Source of the DNA: Acetobacter vaccinii
GTDB lineage: Bacteria; Pseudomonadota; Alphaproteobacteria; Acetobacterales; Acetobacteraceae
DNA: 64,000 nucleotides
Reading direction: 5' to 3'
Assembly (NCBI RefSeq): GCF_008365315.1
Contig: NZ_CP043506.1
Location: 867,001-931,000 of the forward strand
The position numbers and the translations under genes are program-made. The stretch's first letter is position 1. Each line of letters starts with the position of its first letter. Of this stretch, positions 28,327 through 36,211 are shown in pieces. The notes beneath the pieces were generated by a model. That model saw nothing but the letters and a program-made list of their open reading frames with translations, did not search any database and had not been told where the DNA came from.

Positions 28327-29013
28327 TCAGTTATCCAGCCGGAAGCGGATGACATAGACCTTGTGCAGTTCCTTGACCGGGGCACCGTTGCGCAGAGCCG
28401 GGCGGTAGCGGGCACGGCGGACGTAGTCGAGGGCCGAGGCAGCAAAGGCCTGTCCCCCGCTGACCGAGCGCACGGTGCAGTTGCTGGTCATGCCGGTTGT
28501 TTCCACGTCGCAGACCAGAGTGACCCGGCCTTCGATGTTTTCTTCCTCCATTTCTGGCGGATAGACGGGCTGCACGTTGTTGAGCGGGACCGAGCCTGCG
28601 GCGGTGTCCGGCACGTTGGGTGCGGGCACAGGTGCGGGCGGGGCCTCGGCGGTCTGGCGCTGGGGTGCCGGGGGTGCCTTGGGCGGTGTGCGCGTGACGT
28701 GGCGGATGGGCGGCTTGGGCGGCGGCGGCACCACGATCTTGGGCGGCGGGATGTAGGGCGGTGGCGGCACGGCCATGACCGGCGGCGGGGGCGGCGGTGG
28801 AGGCGGCGGCGGAGGTGGGGGCGGTGGAGGCAGAATGCGCGTCTGCAACGGCGGCTTGCGCACAGGCGGGGCCTCACCGCTGCCCATGCCATACATCAGG
28901 CCAAGCACACCAAAGACGTGCATAAGAAGAACAGCCAGCAGCACGCCAATACTGACAGCGGCACCAACCCGGAGCGGACGCCCCACTGCATGCTGCTGCT
29001 CGCCCTCAATCAT
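28327..29013 (-). CDS. tonB: TonB energy transducer
   Basis: TonB spans the periplasm and transmits proton-motive energy to outer-membrane receptors. The 228-residue protein has an N-terminal membrane helix (AAVSIGVLLAVLLMHVFGVLGL), a long proline-rich region including 16 consecutive prolines near residues 56-71, and a C-terminal TonB domain (VQPVYPPEMEEENIEGRVTLVCDVETTG). It is the first gene of the tonB-exbB-exbD-exbD operon. A candidate promoter and an inverted repeat lie upstream. Confidence 0.93.
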   Translation of the reverse strand: MIEGEQQHAVGRPLRVGAAVSIGVLLAVLLMHVFGVLGLMYGMGSGEAPPVRKPPLQTRILPPPPPPPPPPPPPPPPPVMAVPPPPYIPPPKIVVPPPPKPPIRHVTRTPPKAPPAPQRQTAEAPPAPVPAPNVPDTAAGSVPLNNVQPVYPPEMEEENIEGRVTLVCDVETTGMTSNCTVRSVSGGQAFAASALDYVRRARYRPALRNGAPVKELHKVYVIRFRLDN

Positions 29014-29072
29014 TTTTGTACCAGCCTTTCTTCTTCTTCGGGTGGCCAGGAAAGGCCAACCCTGTCACCGCC

Positions 29073-29100
29073 ATTGTACATGGCGCCTGCCCACGGCAAA
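29073..29100 (-). promoter_or_regulatory. Candidate promoter of the tonB operon
   Basis: On the minus strand TACAAT (complement of 29073-29078) is preceded by TTTGCC at 16 bases or TTGCCG at 15 bases. It would give a 5' leader of roughly 50 bases before the tonB start. Confidence 0.4.
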
Positions 29101-29119
29101 ATCCCACGCGCCATCTCTT

Positions 29120-29146
29120 AAATGATAATGCGTGGGGTTATCATTT
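29120..29146. promoter_or_regulatory. Inverted repeat upstream of tonB (possible iron-regulator site)
   Basis: AAATGATAA and TTATCATTT form a perfect 9-bp inverted repeat with a 9-base spacer, in an AT-rich patch about 105 bp upstream of tonB. The half site TGATAA resembles the half sites of Fur boxes, and iron control of a Ton system would be expected, but the long spacer differs from the Fur consensus, so the assignment is an inference. Confidence 0.4.
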
Positions 29147-29208
29147 TCCGAGCATGATTGGGCTATCTGACGTGCCAGATGTCAAGAATGTATTCAAAAA
29201 ATTGAGTT

Positions 29209-29304
29209 CTGAACCCGCAAGACTGTAACAGGACGGCTGTTGACGCCCTTCTGTTACCAAGAAGAGCGTGATCTTTGTGCCGTGCAAAGGTCTTGCGGGG
29301 TCAG
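29209..29304. ncRNA. Structured intergenic element with three-way-junction potential
   Basis: Bases 29209-29223 and 29290-29304 pair over 15 bp with one mismatch (core CCCGCAAGAC/GTCTTGCGGG). Inside, GTAACAG (29225-29231) pairs with CTGTTAC (29251-29257), and CTTTG (29273-29277) pairs with CAAAG (29285-29289). This gives a closed stem with two inner hairpins. On the minus strand a TTTTTT run follows the closing stem after seven bases. It lies between tonB and prfB, with no reading frame of note. It may be a small RNA, a prfB 3' UTR structure or a repeat-derived element; strand is not settled. Confidence 0.4.
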
Positions 29305-29314
29305 GTTCTTAACC

Positions 29315-29370
29315 GTCCGGGCAGATTTTGTGGGTATGGCGCAAGCCCTGGCACCCACAAAACCCCGGAC
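29315..29370 (-). terminator. Extended hairpin after prfB
   Basis: Eight bases downstream of the prfB stop on the minus strand, GTCCGGG/CCCGGAC and then TTTTGTGGGT/ACCCACAAAA form nested perfect stems of 7 and 10 bp around a small internal loop. No long T tract follows, but the stem is strong enough to be the prfB transcript end. Confidence 0.5.
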
Positions 29371-29378
29371 AGGCCCAT

Positions 29379-30510
29379 TTACTGGGCGTTGGCGCTGGCC
29401 TCGGACCGGGTTGCCCCAACACGCATGGCCAGAGCAGCAGCCATAAAGGCATCCAGCCCACCGTCCAGGACGGCGCTCGGGTTGCCAGTTTCCACCCCGG
29501 TGCGCAGGTCCTTGACCATCTGGTAAGGGGCCAGCACGTAGGAACGGATCTGGTGCCCCCAGCCGATGTCGGTCTTGGCGGCTTCTGCTTCTGCTGCGGC
29601 GGCTTCGCGCTTTTGCAGTTCGGCCTCATACAGGCGGGCGCGCAGCATCTGCATGGCCGTTGCACGGTTACGGTGCTGGGAGCGGTCTGTCTGGCAGGCC
29701 ACCACGATCCCTGTCGGGACGTGGGTAATACGGATGGCGGAATCCGTCTTGTTAACGTGCTGACCACCCGCACCCGATGCCCGGAAGGTATCGACTTTAA
29801 GATCAGCATCGTTGATCTCGATCTCGATCGAGTCATCAATGACCGGATAGACCCAGATAGAGGCAAACGATGTCTGCCGCCGGGCCGCAGCATCAAAGGG
29901 TGAAATCCGCACCAGACGGTGCACACCGGCCTCGGTTTTCATCCAGCCATAGGCATTGGGGCCGGAGACAAGGATGGTGGCCGACTTCAGGCCCGCCTGT
30001 TCCCCTTCCGAGCTTTCCATCAGCGTGACTTTGTAATTATGCGCTTCCGCCCAGCGGGTGTACATACGCAGCAGCATTTCCGCCCAGTCCTGGGCCTCGG
30101 TGCCGCCTGCACCCGCGTTGACTTCAAGATAGCAGTCGTTGCTATCCGCCTCGCCCGACAGCAGGCTTTCGGTTTCGCGGCGCTTGGACTCGGCAGCCAT
30201 GTCGCGCAGGGTGGCCATGCCATCAGCCACAAGCTCGGCATCACCCTCGGCTTCTGCCAGTTCGATCAGTTCGCAGGTGTCACGCACGTTGGCCTCAAGG
30301 GCCAGCACGCCCTCAATCTGGTCGGCCAGCAGCGTGCGTTCACGCATCAGCTTCTGGGCAGCCTCGGCATCATTCCACAGGTCTGGGTCTTCGGCGCGGT
30401 TGTTCAGTTCCGCAAGGCGGGCTTCAGCGACATCCCAGTTAAAGATGCCTCCTCAGCAGTGCCACCGACTGCTTGATCTGGTCGTTAAGAGCTTCTGTCT
30501 CGGCAGACAT
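29379..30510 (-). CDS. prfB: Peptide chain release factor 2, made by programmed +1 frameshift
   Basis: RF2 terminates translation at UGA and UAA. The gene begins ATG at 30510 and reads 23 codons to an in-frame TAA; shifting +1 at CTT then continues for 353 codons, giving 376 residues, close to the family length. The main frame has the stop-recognition motif SPF (RISPFD, about residues 203-205) and the catalytic GGQ (GAGGQHVNK, about 248-250). Without the shift the product would be a 23-residue peptide, so the interruption is recoding and not a mutation. It follows the PBP1A gene region on the opposite side: it is upstream-adjacent to tonB and 56 bp from the PBP1A stop. Confidence 0.94.
30436..30455 (-). 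other. prfB: prfB +1 recoding site (SD-like element, CTT slippery codon, TAA stop)
   Basis: Reading the minus strand, the site is GAGGAGG, a 3-base spacer CAT, then CTT TAA C. This matches the known RF2 autoregulatory site in order and spacing: an internal Shine-Dalgarno three bases before CTT, with the stop next. The well-known version uses TGA; here the stop is TAA. After the shift the frame continues AAC TGG GAT (Asn-Trp-Asp), which joins to normal RF2 sequence. Confidence 0.93.
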
Positions 30511-30566
30511 GAGGCCTGTTCTCCATCTGGTCTGAAAATTGCTGACTTAAAGCCACGGCTGGGCTC

Positions 30567-33263
30567 TCAATAAAGGCCGCCCATGCCAATGTCACCCCCG
30601 GAAGGCTGCTGGCCGGGCCTGCTGGGTGCATCGGGCGCACCGGGGCCGCCCCCTGTATCCGGGCTGCCTGCTGCCATATCGCTTTCGGAATCAGGCATGT
30701 TCTCGGCCCCCGTATCGGCCGCTGTCAGCTCCTGCGAAGCATGAGAGAGGCTGACGCTCTGGCCCGGCACCTGATCAGGCTTGAACGCATCCACCGCCAC
30801 ACCGCGCCCGGTGTCGTAACGCACCAGCGTGACACCTTCGGGCACGGCAAAATCAAGCTTGGGCCTGCCGTCCAGCGCCACTTTCATAACCCGGTTCCAG
30901 ATCGGGCCTGCGATAGCGCCACCCGTCTCGTTCCTGCCCAGAGAGCGCGGGGTGTCAAACCCGACCCAGACCACCGTCACAAGGTCGGGCGAATAACCGG
31001 AGAACCAGGCATCGTTAAAGTTCTGGCTGGTGCCGGTCTTGCCTGCAATGGGGCTGTCGATACCAGTACCCGCACGCTGGCCCGTGCCCCGGCGGATGAC
31101 GTCCTGCAACATCGTTGTAATCTGGAACGCACTTTGCGGCGTGGCGACAGCGGGCCTGTCATCACGCACTTCTGGCAGTTCGTTCTCGTTCGGAGGGGCG
31201 ACAGCCTGGGCCACAGGGGCAGCGGGGGCTGGGGCCTTGTCGCCTGCATGGGTGGGGTTGACCGCATCCGCATCAGCCGTGTTGCCCGGCGTGGTCTGGG
31301 CCATGGATTCCGGCACCAGGGACAGGCCGGATTCCGAACGCCAGATCACCCGGCCATCACGGTCATGCACATCATCAATCAGGGTCGGTTTGACCCGGTG
31401 CCCGCCTGCCGCCAGCGTGGCGTAAGCTCCGGCCTCCTTCAGCACCGTGGTTTCCACCGCCCCCAGAGCAGCAGGCAGCACCAGCGGCATGGAGGACACA
31501 AGACCCAGCTTTTCGGCCATGTCGGCAATATTCTTCATGCCCAGATAGGCGGCCAGACGGATGGTGACCAGATTGCGCGATTCCCGCAGCGCATCATGCA
31601 GGGTTGTGGGGCCCCAGAAATCTTTTTCGTAATTGTTGGGGTGCCATGTGCCGTATGACACCGGGGAGTCGTCAAACTCCTGCGAGGGCGACAGGCCCTG
31701 CTGCATGGCCACCAGATAGACAAACGGCTTGAAGGACGAACCCGGCTGGCGCATGGCCTGCGTTGCCCGGTCGAACTGGGAAGCTTGGAAAGACCACCCC
31801 CCCACCAGTGCCAGCACCCGGCCTGTCCGCGCATTCAGCGTAACCACAGCACCTTCCACCTGTGGCACCTGCATAAGCGCCACATGCCCGCCCGTGGCCT
31901 GGGGCTCGACCATGACCACATCACCCTCACGCAGGGCGCGCTGGCGTTTGGCCCAGGCAATATCCTTGGTCTGCAAAAGCCCTGTCTGAGCCACACCACC
32001 AGCGCCACGGCGCGCCACACCGCCCTCCAGCCAACCGACCTGCCCATGGGCTGCATCCAGCACCACAGCCAGACGCCACTGGTCGATCATGCCCGGCGGG
32101 GCAGGTACGGCCACAAGGGCGCGTGTCCATTCGGCTTCGGTAGTGCCGGGGCCAATATCAGGCAGGTGGTGCACAGGCCCCTGCCAGCCCCGATGGGCAC
32201 GATCATACGCCACCAGCCCCTGCCGCAGGATCATCTGCGCTGAACGCTGCAAGGGCAGGTCCAGACTGGTGTGTACGTCCAACCCACCCTGCATGGTGGT
32301 GTCCTGCCCGTAGCGCTCAAGCAGTTCGCGCCGCACTTCCTCGGCAAACCATTCCGAGCCGGGGGCCGGGCCGGGCCGGGTAAAGCTGCGGTTGCCCAGA
32401 GGTTCGGCCTCGGCCTCATGCGCGGCTTGGGCAGACAACGCACCGGTATCGACCATGCGTTCGAGCACCCAGTTCCGGCGGCCCATGGCGGCATCGGGAA
32501 AGCGCTCTGGGTTATAGTTGGTGGGCGACTTGGGCAATGCCGCCAGAAACGCGGCCTGAGCATCATCCAACTGATCAAGCGGCTTGCCAAAATAGGTCTG
32601 CGCCGCAGCACCGATCCCGTAAGCGCCCTCGCCCAGATAGATTTCGTTCAGGTAGATTTCGAGAATTTTTTCCTTGGACAGGACCTGCTCGATCCGCATG
32701 GCCAGAAAGGCTTCCTTGGCCTTCCGGCGCATCGAGACCGCATTGCTGCCCAGCAGCATGATACGCGCCACCTGCTGCGTGATGGTGGACGCCCCGATGG
32801 GCCTGCGCCCACGCCCACGGGTAAGGTCGGTCAGACCCGCACGGATAATGGCAAAGGGGTCCACCCCCTTATGGGTCCAGAACTTGCGGTCCTCCGCTGC
32901 GAAAAACGCGTTCTTCACCCTGTCGGGAATGGCGCTGTAGGGCACGAAGATACGCCGCTCGTTCGCCAGTTCGGCCACAAGCTGGTCATCGCCTGCGTAA
33001 ACGCGGCTCATCACCGGGGGCTGGTAGGACCGCAGCCCTTCGACTGTCGGCAGGTCAGACACGATTCCCTGATACTGCCCCCACAGGACAATACCCCCGC
33101 CGACACTGCCCACAAGCACAACCGCTGCCGCACTGCCCAAAAGGGTGCGCCAGAGCCGGAAACGGGGCCGCACAGGCATGATCCGCCGCGACGGGGCGGA
33201 AGCCGGGTCCTGATCAGGGTTGGAAGGAGAAGCCGGGTCACCGGAGGGCGGAATGCGTGTCAT
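30567..33263 (-). CDS. mrcA: Penicillin-binding protein 1A (bifunctional class A PBP)
   Basis: This inner-membrane enzyme both polymerises and cross-links peptidoglycan. The 898-residue protein has one membrane helix (LWRTLLGSAAAVVLVGSVGGGIVLW) and a GT51 domain with AEDRKFWTHKGVDP, GASTITQQVAR and RIEQVLSKEKILEIYLNEIYLG. The transpeptidase domain has SxxK in QPGSSFKPFVYL, SxN in LRESRNLVTIR and KTG in AGKTGTSQNF. A proline/serine-rich low-complexity tail of about 60 residues ends the protein. The start at ATG 33263 is preferred over an upstream in-frame ATG because the family starts with a short cytoplasmic tail. Confidence 0.94.
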   Translation of the reverse strand: MTRIPPSGDPASPSNPDQDPASAPSRRIMPVRPRFRLWRTLLGSAAAVVLVGSVGGGIVLWGQYQGIVSDLPTVEGLRSYQPPVMSRVYAGDDQLVAELANERRIFVPYSAIPDRVKNAFFAAEDRKFWTHKGVDPFAIIRAGLTDLTRGRGRRPIGASTITQQVARIMLLGSNAVSMRRKAKEAFLAMRIEQVLSKEKILEIYLNEIYLGEGAYGIGAAAQTYFGKPLDQLDDAQAAFLAALPKSPTNYNPERFPDAAMGRRNWVLERMVDTGALSAQAAHEAEAEPLGNRSFTRPGPAPGSEWFAEEVRRELLERYGQDTTMQGGLDVHTSLDLPLQRSAQMILRQGLVAYDRAHRGWQGPVHHLPDIGPGTTEAEWTRALVAVPAPPGMIDQWRLAVVLDAAHGQVGWLEGGVARRGAGGVAQTGLLQTKDIAWAKRQRALREGDVVMVEPQATGGHVALMQVPQVEGAVVTLNARTGRVLALVGGWSFQASQFDRATQAMRQPGSSFKPFVYLVAMQQGLSPSQEFDDSPVSYGTWHPNNYEKDFWGPTTLHDALRESRNLVTIRLAAYLGMKNIADMAEKLGLVSSMPLVLPAALGAVETTVLKEAGAYATLAAGGHRVKPTLIDDVHDRDGRVIWRSESGLSLVPESMAQTTPGNTADADAVNPTHAGDKAPAPAAPVAQAVAPPNENELPEVRDDRPAVATPQSAFQITTMLQDVIRRGTGQRAGTGIDSPIAGKTGTSQNFNDAWFSGYSPDLVTVVWVGFDTPRSLGRNETGGAIAGPIWNRVMKVALDGRPKLDFAVPEGVTLVRYDTGRGVAVDAFKPDQVPGQSVSLSHASQELTAADTGAENMPDSESDMAAGSPDTGGGPGAPDAPSRPGQQPSGGDIGMGGLY

Positions 33264-33379
33264 ACCGGTTTCTTTATCATTCCCGTTTCCTGTCGTCTTC
33301 CTCATCGTGCAGATTGCCCGCACAATCGTGGCGGAATTCCGACCAGCCTATACGCGGGCACCATGGAGGCGGGCTGTTT

Positions 33380-34453
33380 TCAGCCCAGCATGCCGCCCAG
33401 AATACGCGCCGTATAATCCACCACCGGCACAACACGACCGTAATTGATCCGGGTGGGGCCAATAACCCCGATTGCCCCCACGATCTTGTTTGCCTCATTC
33501 CGCGCCGGAGCCATGACGACGGACATGCCCGTGGTGCCAAACAGCCCACTTTCCGCCCCGATGAAAATACGTACCCCTTCGGACGTTTCAACCAACTCGA
33601 GCAGACGCAGCATGGTTTCCTGCGCTTCCAGCCTGTCAAACAGGGTCTGGATGGCCAGCAGGCGCTCCTGCCCGTCCAGGTCAACCAGCAGGCGGGACTG
33701 GCCGCGCACGATCAGTGTGCCGCCCCCGCCCTCGCGCCCGGCATCCCAGATGGCCAGCCCGCTTTCCACCACCTCGGCTGTCAGGCTGTCCAGCGTTGCC
33801 TTGTCCCCATGCATATCCGCCCCGACCCGCTGCCGCAGGTCCGGCAGGGACGCCCCCATGGCATGGGCGTTCAGGTAATTTGCGGCCTCCACCAAGGCCG
33901 AGGGCGGCATGCCCGGCGGGGTTTCTATGACCCTGTTTTCAACACGCCCATCCACACCCACCAGAATGACAAGGGCGCGGCTGCCCCCCAGCGCCACGAA
34001 TTCGATATGCTTGATGCCGCCCTCCCCCTTGGGGGCCACCACCAGCCCCGCTGCGTCCGACATGCCCGCCAGCAGGGCCGAAGCCTCGGTCAGCGTGTCA
34101 TGCAGGGAGCGCCCGTGGGCCTCGAGCGAATAGCCGATGGCGCGCTGATCGTCCTCGGACAATGCGCCAAACTGCAACAGGCCATCCACAAACAGCCGCA
34201 GCCCTTTTTCCGTCGGCAAGCGCCCGGCCGATGTATGGGGTGAGAACAGAAGCCCGGCCTCGGTCAGCGATGCCATGACATTGCGAATGGTCGCGGGGGA
34301 CAGGGGCTGGTCCAGCCGCCGGGCCAGTGTGCGCGAGCCTACGGGCTCCCCACTGGCCACGTATTCCTCCACAATTTCACGCAAGATTGTGGCCGAGCGC
34401 GGGTCAAGCCCAGGCGGCAGGGCACTTCCGGCAGACAGCAGAGCGTGCTTCAT
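33380..34453 (-). CDS. hrcA: Heat-inducible transcription repressor HrcA
   Basis: HrcA represses groESL and similar operons by binding CIRCE operators. The 357-residue protein has an N-terminal winged helix (ATILREIVEEYVASGEPVGSRTLARR, then LSPATIRNVMASLTEAGLL), followed by HTSAGRLPTEKGLRLFVDGL and the GAF-like core with the C-terminal GPTRINYGRVVPVVDYTARIL. I chose ATG 34453; the longer frame runs into the divergent promoter region. It is divergent from rph; the usual partners grpE and dnaK are not here and I see no CIRCE element nearby. Confidence 0.93.
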   Translation of the reverse strand: MKHALLSAGSALPPGLDPRSATILREIVEEYVASGEPVGSRTLARRLDQPLSPATIRNVMASLTEAGLLFSPHTSAGRLPTEKGLRLFVDGLLQFGALSEDDQRAIGYSLEAHGRSLHDTLTEASALLAGMSDAAGLVVAPKGEGGIKHIEFVALGGSRALVILVGVDGRVENRVIETPPGMPPSALVEAANYLNAHAMGASLPDLRQRVGADMHGDKATLDSLTAEVVESGLAIWDAGREGGGGTLIVRGQSRLLVDLDGQERLLAIQTLFDRLEAQETMLRLLELVETSEGVRIFIGAESGLFGTTGMSVVMAPARNEANKIVGAIGVIGPTRINYGRVVPVVDYTARILGGMLG

Positions 34454-34583
34454 GACAACCGGCTTTCTTTCTCGTGCAGTTCCTCTTTCCCCCTTATAGC
34501 GTGTCGTGGCCGGTTTTACTCGCGCCACAAACATTTTATGTGCTGGACACCACCACCCACTGCTGACCCGTCAAGGAGCACCC

Positions 34584-35312
34584 ATGCGCCCTTCAGGCCG
34601 TCACCCCAACCAGATGCGCCCGGTTGTTATTGAAACCGGGGTTTCCCACCATGCCGAAGGTTCGGCCCTGATCCGCATTGGCGGCACAGAGGTGCTGTGC
34701 ACCGCCAGCGTGGACAACCGCGTACCCCCCTTTCTACGTGGCAAGGGGTCGGGCTGGGTGACAGCCGAATACGGCATGCTGCCCCGCGCCACCCATAACC
34801 GCGGCACGCGTGAGGCCAGCACGGGCAAGCAATCGGGCCGCACGCAGGAAATCCAGCGTCTGATTGGCCGTTCGCTCCGCGCTGTCACAGACCTGAATGC
34901 ACTGGGTGAAATCAGCATTACCCTCGACTGTGATGTGCTGAATGCCGATGGCGGCACGCGCTGTGCCTCGGTCACCGGAGCATGGGTGGCGCTGCGGCTG
35001 GCCCTTGGCAGGCTGGTGGCCAACCGTGTGCTGTCCCAGGTGCCACTACACGGGCAGGTGGCGGCAGTCTCCTGCGGGCTGACGGAAACCGGGGCCGTGT
35101 TGGACCTGGACTACGCGGAAGACAGCGCCGCCGCCGCCGATACCAACTTTGTCCTGACCGCCGACAACCGGATTGTGGAAATACAGGGCACGGCAGAACA
35201 TGCCCCCTTTACGCAAGAACAGTTCGAAGCCCTGTTCTCCCTGGCCCGCATTGGCGTGAGCGACCTGTTTGCCGCCCAGAATGCCGCCATAACCGCTGCC
35301 GAAAGCCACTGA
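34584..35312 (+). CDS. rph: Ribonuclease PH
   Basis: RNase PH trims tRNA 3' ends by phosphorolysis. The 242-residue protein has the full family pattern: [19 protein letters not shown] at the N-terminus, [22 protein letters not shown] and [16 protein letters not shown] near residues 85-100 with phosphate-binding arginines, and [21 protein letters not shown] lies upstream of ATG 34584. The gene is followed one base later by rdgB, a common pairing, and is divergent from hrcA. Confidence 0.96.
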   Translation: MRPSGRHPNQMRPVVIETGVSHHAEGSALIRIGGTEVLCTASVDNRVPPFLRGKGSGWVTAEYGMLPRATHNRGTREASTGKQSGRTQEIQRLIGRSLRAVTDLNALGEISITLDCDVLNADGGTRCASVTGAWVALRLALGRLVANRVLSQVPLHGQVAAVSCGLTETGAVLDLDYAEDSAAAADTNFVLTADNRIVEIQGTAEHAPFTQEQFEALFSLARIGVSDLFAAQNAAITAAESH

Positions 35313-35313
35313 C

Positions 35314-35913
35314 ATGACCAACCCCACCCTCGCCCACGGCAGCACCCTGGTGCTGGCCACACACAACGCTGGCAAGCTGGCCGAATTTGCAGCCCTGATG
35401 GCCCCGTTTGGCATTACCGTTGTCTCCGCCGGGGCATTGAACCTACCCGAGCCGGAAGAAACCGCCACCACGTTTGAAGGCAACGCCATTATCAAGGCGC
35501 AGGCCGCCGCCCGCGCGGCCAACCTGCCTGCCTTGGCGGATGATTCCGGCCTGTGTGTTGCGGCCCTTGGGGGGGCACCGGGCGTTTACTCCGCCCGCTG
35601 GGCCGGGCCGGACAAGGACTTTGCCGGTGCCATGGCCCGTATTCACGAAGGCATTGGCACCGACGACCGGGCTGCCTGGTTTACCTGCGTGCTGTGCCTG
35701 GCCCTGCCCGATGGCCAGACCTGGTGTTTTGAAGGCCGGGTAGATGGCCAGATCAACTGGCCGCCGCGTGGTACCAATGGCCATGGCTACGACCCGGTGT
35801 TCCAACCCGAAGGGGAAACCCGCAGCTTTGCGGAAATGACCGACGAGCAGAAAAACGCCATCAGCCACCGCGCCCGCGCCTTTGCCGCCTTCCGCGCGGC
35901 CTGCCTGGCCTGA
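35314..35913 (+). CDS. rdgB: dITP/XTP pyrophosphatase (RdgB/HAM1 family)
   Basis: The enzyme hydrolyses ITP, dITP and XTP to keep deaminated purines out of nucleic acids. The 199-residue protein has the N-terminal [14 protein letters not shown], the metal-binding [25 protein letters not shown] near residues 69-93 and the C-terminal [20 protein letters not shown] and SHRARAF. It is coupled to rph (start one base after its stop). Confidence 0.95.
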   Translation: MTNPTLAHGSTLVLATHNAGKLAEFAALMAPFGITVVSAGALNLPEPEETATTFEGNAIIKAQAAARAANLPALADDSGLCVAALGGAPGVYSARWAGPDKDFAGAMARIHEGIGTDDRAAWFTCVLCLALPDGQTWCFEGRVDGQINWPPRGTNGHGYDPVFQPEGETRSFAEMTDEQKNAISHRARAFAAFRAACLA

Positions 35914-36102
35914 CATCACGTAAAACCTGGGCGGGCTGCCAGCACATACCTCTGGCCCCGCCTGCGGCTAACAGCCCACAAGCTTGCGGGCCTGCCCCCT
36001 GTGCCCCACAAAACCGTATCTACCCCATAGACCGTGCCCCAAGGCCCGGCTGCTGCTGGCCTGTATCCTGCACGCTCCATGCTGCACCACGCCTTGTAAC
36101 GG

Positions 36103-36138
36103 GCACAAAAAAAATGGCGCCCCGAAAGACGCCATTTT
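36103..36138 (-). terminator. Rho-independent terminator of rpsA
   Basis: On the minus strand AAAATGGCG and CGCCATTTT form a 9-bp stem (complement of 36111-36138) followed by a T run of about eight. It lies about 74 bp beyond the rpsA stop. The 200 bases between it and rdgB hold nothing I can identify. Confidence 0.85.
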
Positions 36139-36211
36139 CTCACTCTTTACATCACCGCATCAGGTTAGGGTGCCTGCGCACACCAACCCGATCCTGGCGA
36201 GGCTGATAAAA

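Noticed and set aside
26403..28352. A 649-codon open frame antisense to exbB and both exbD genes
   Set aside because: It spans three real genes and their gaps on the other strand and shows no recognisable protein features.
30348..30510. prfB as a disrupted gene (premature stop near codon 24)
   Set aside because: The interruption has the exact layout of the RF2 recoding site and both flanking parts match RF2.
34454..34583. CIRCE operator between hrcA and rph
   Set aside because: I searched for TTAGCACTC-N9-GAGTGCTAA-like halves and found none.
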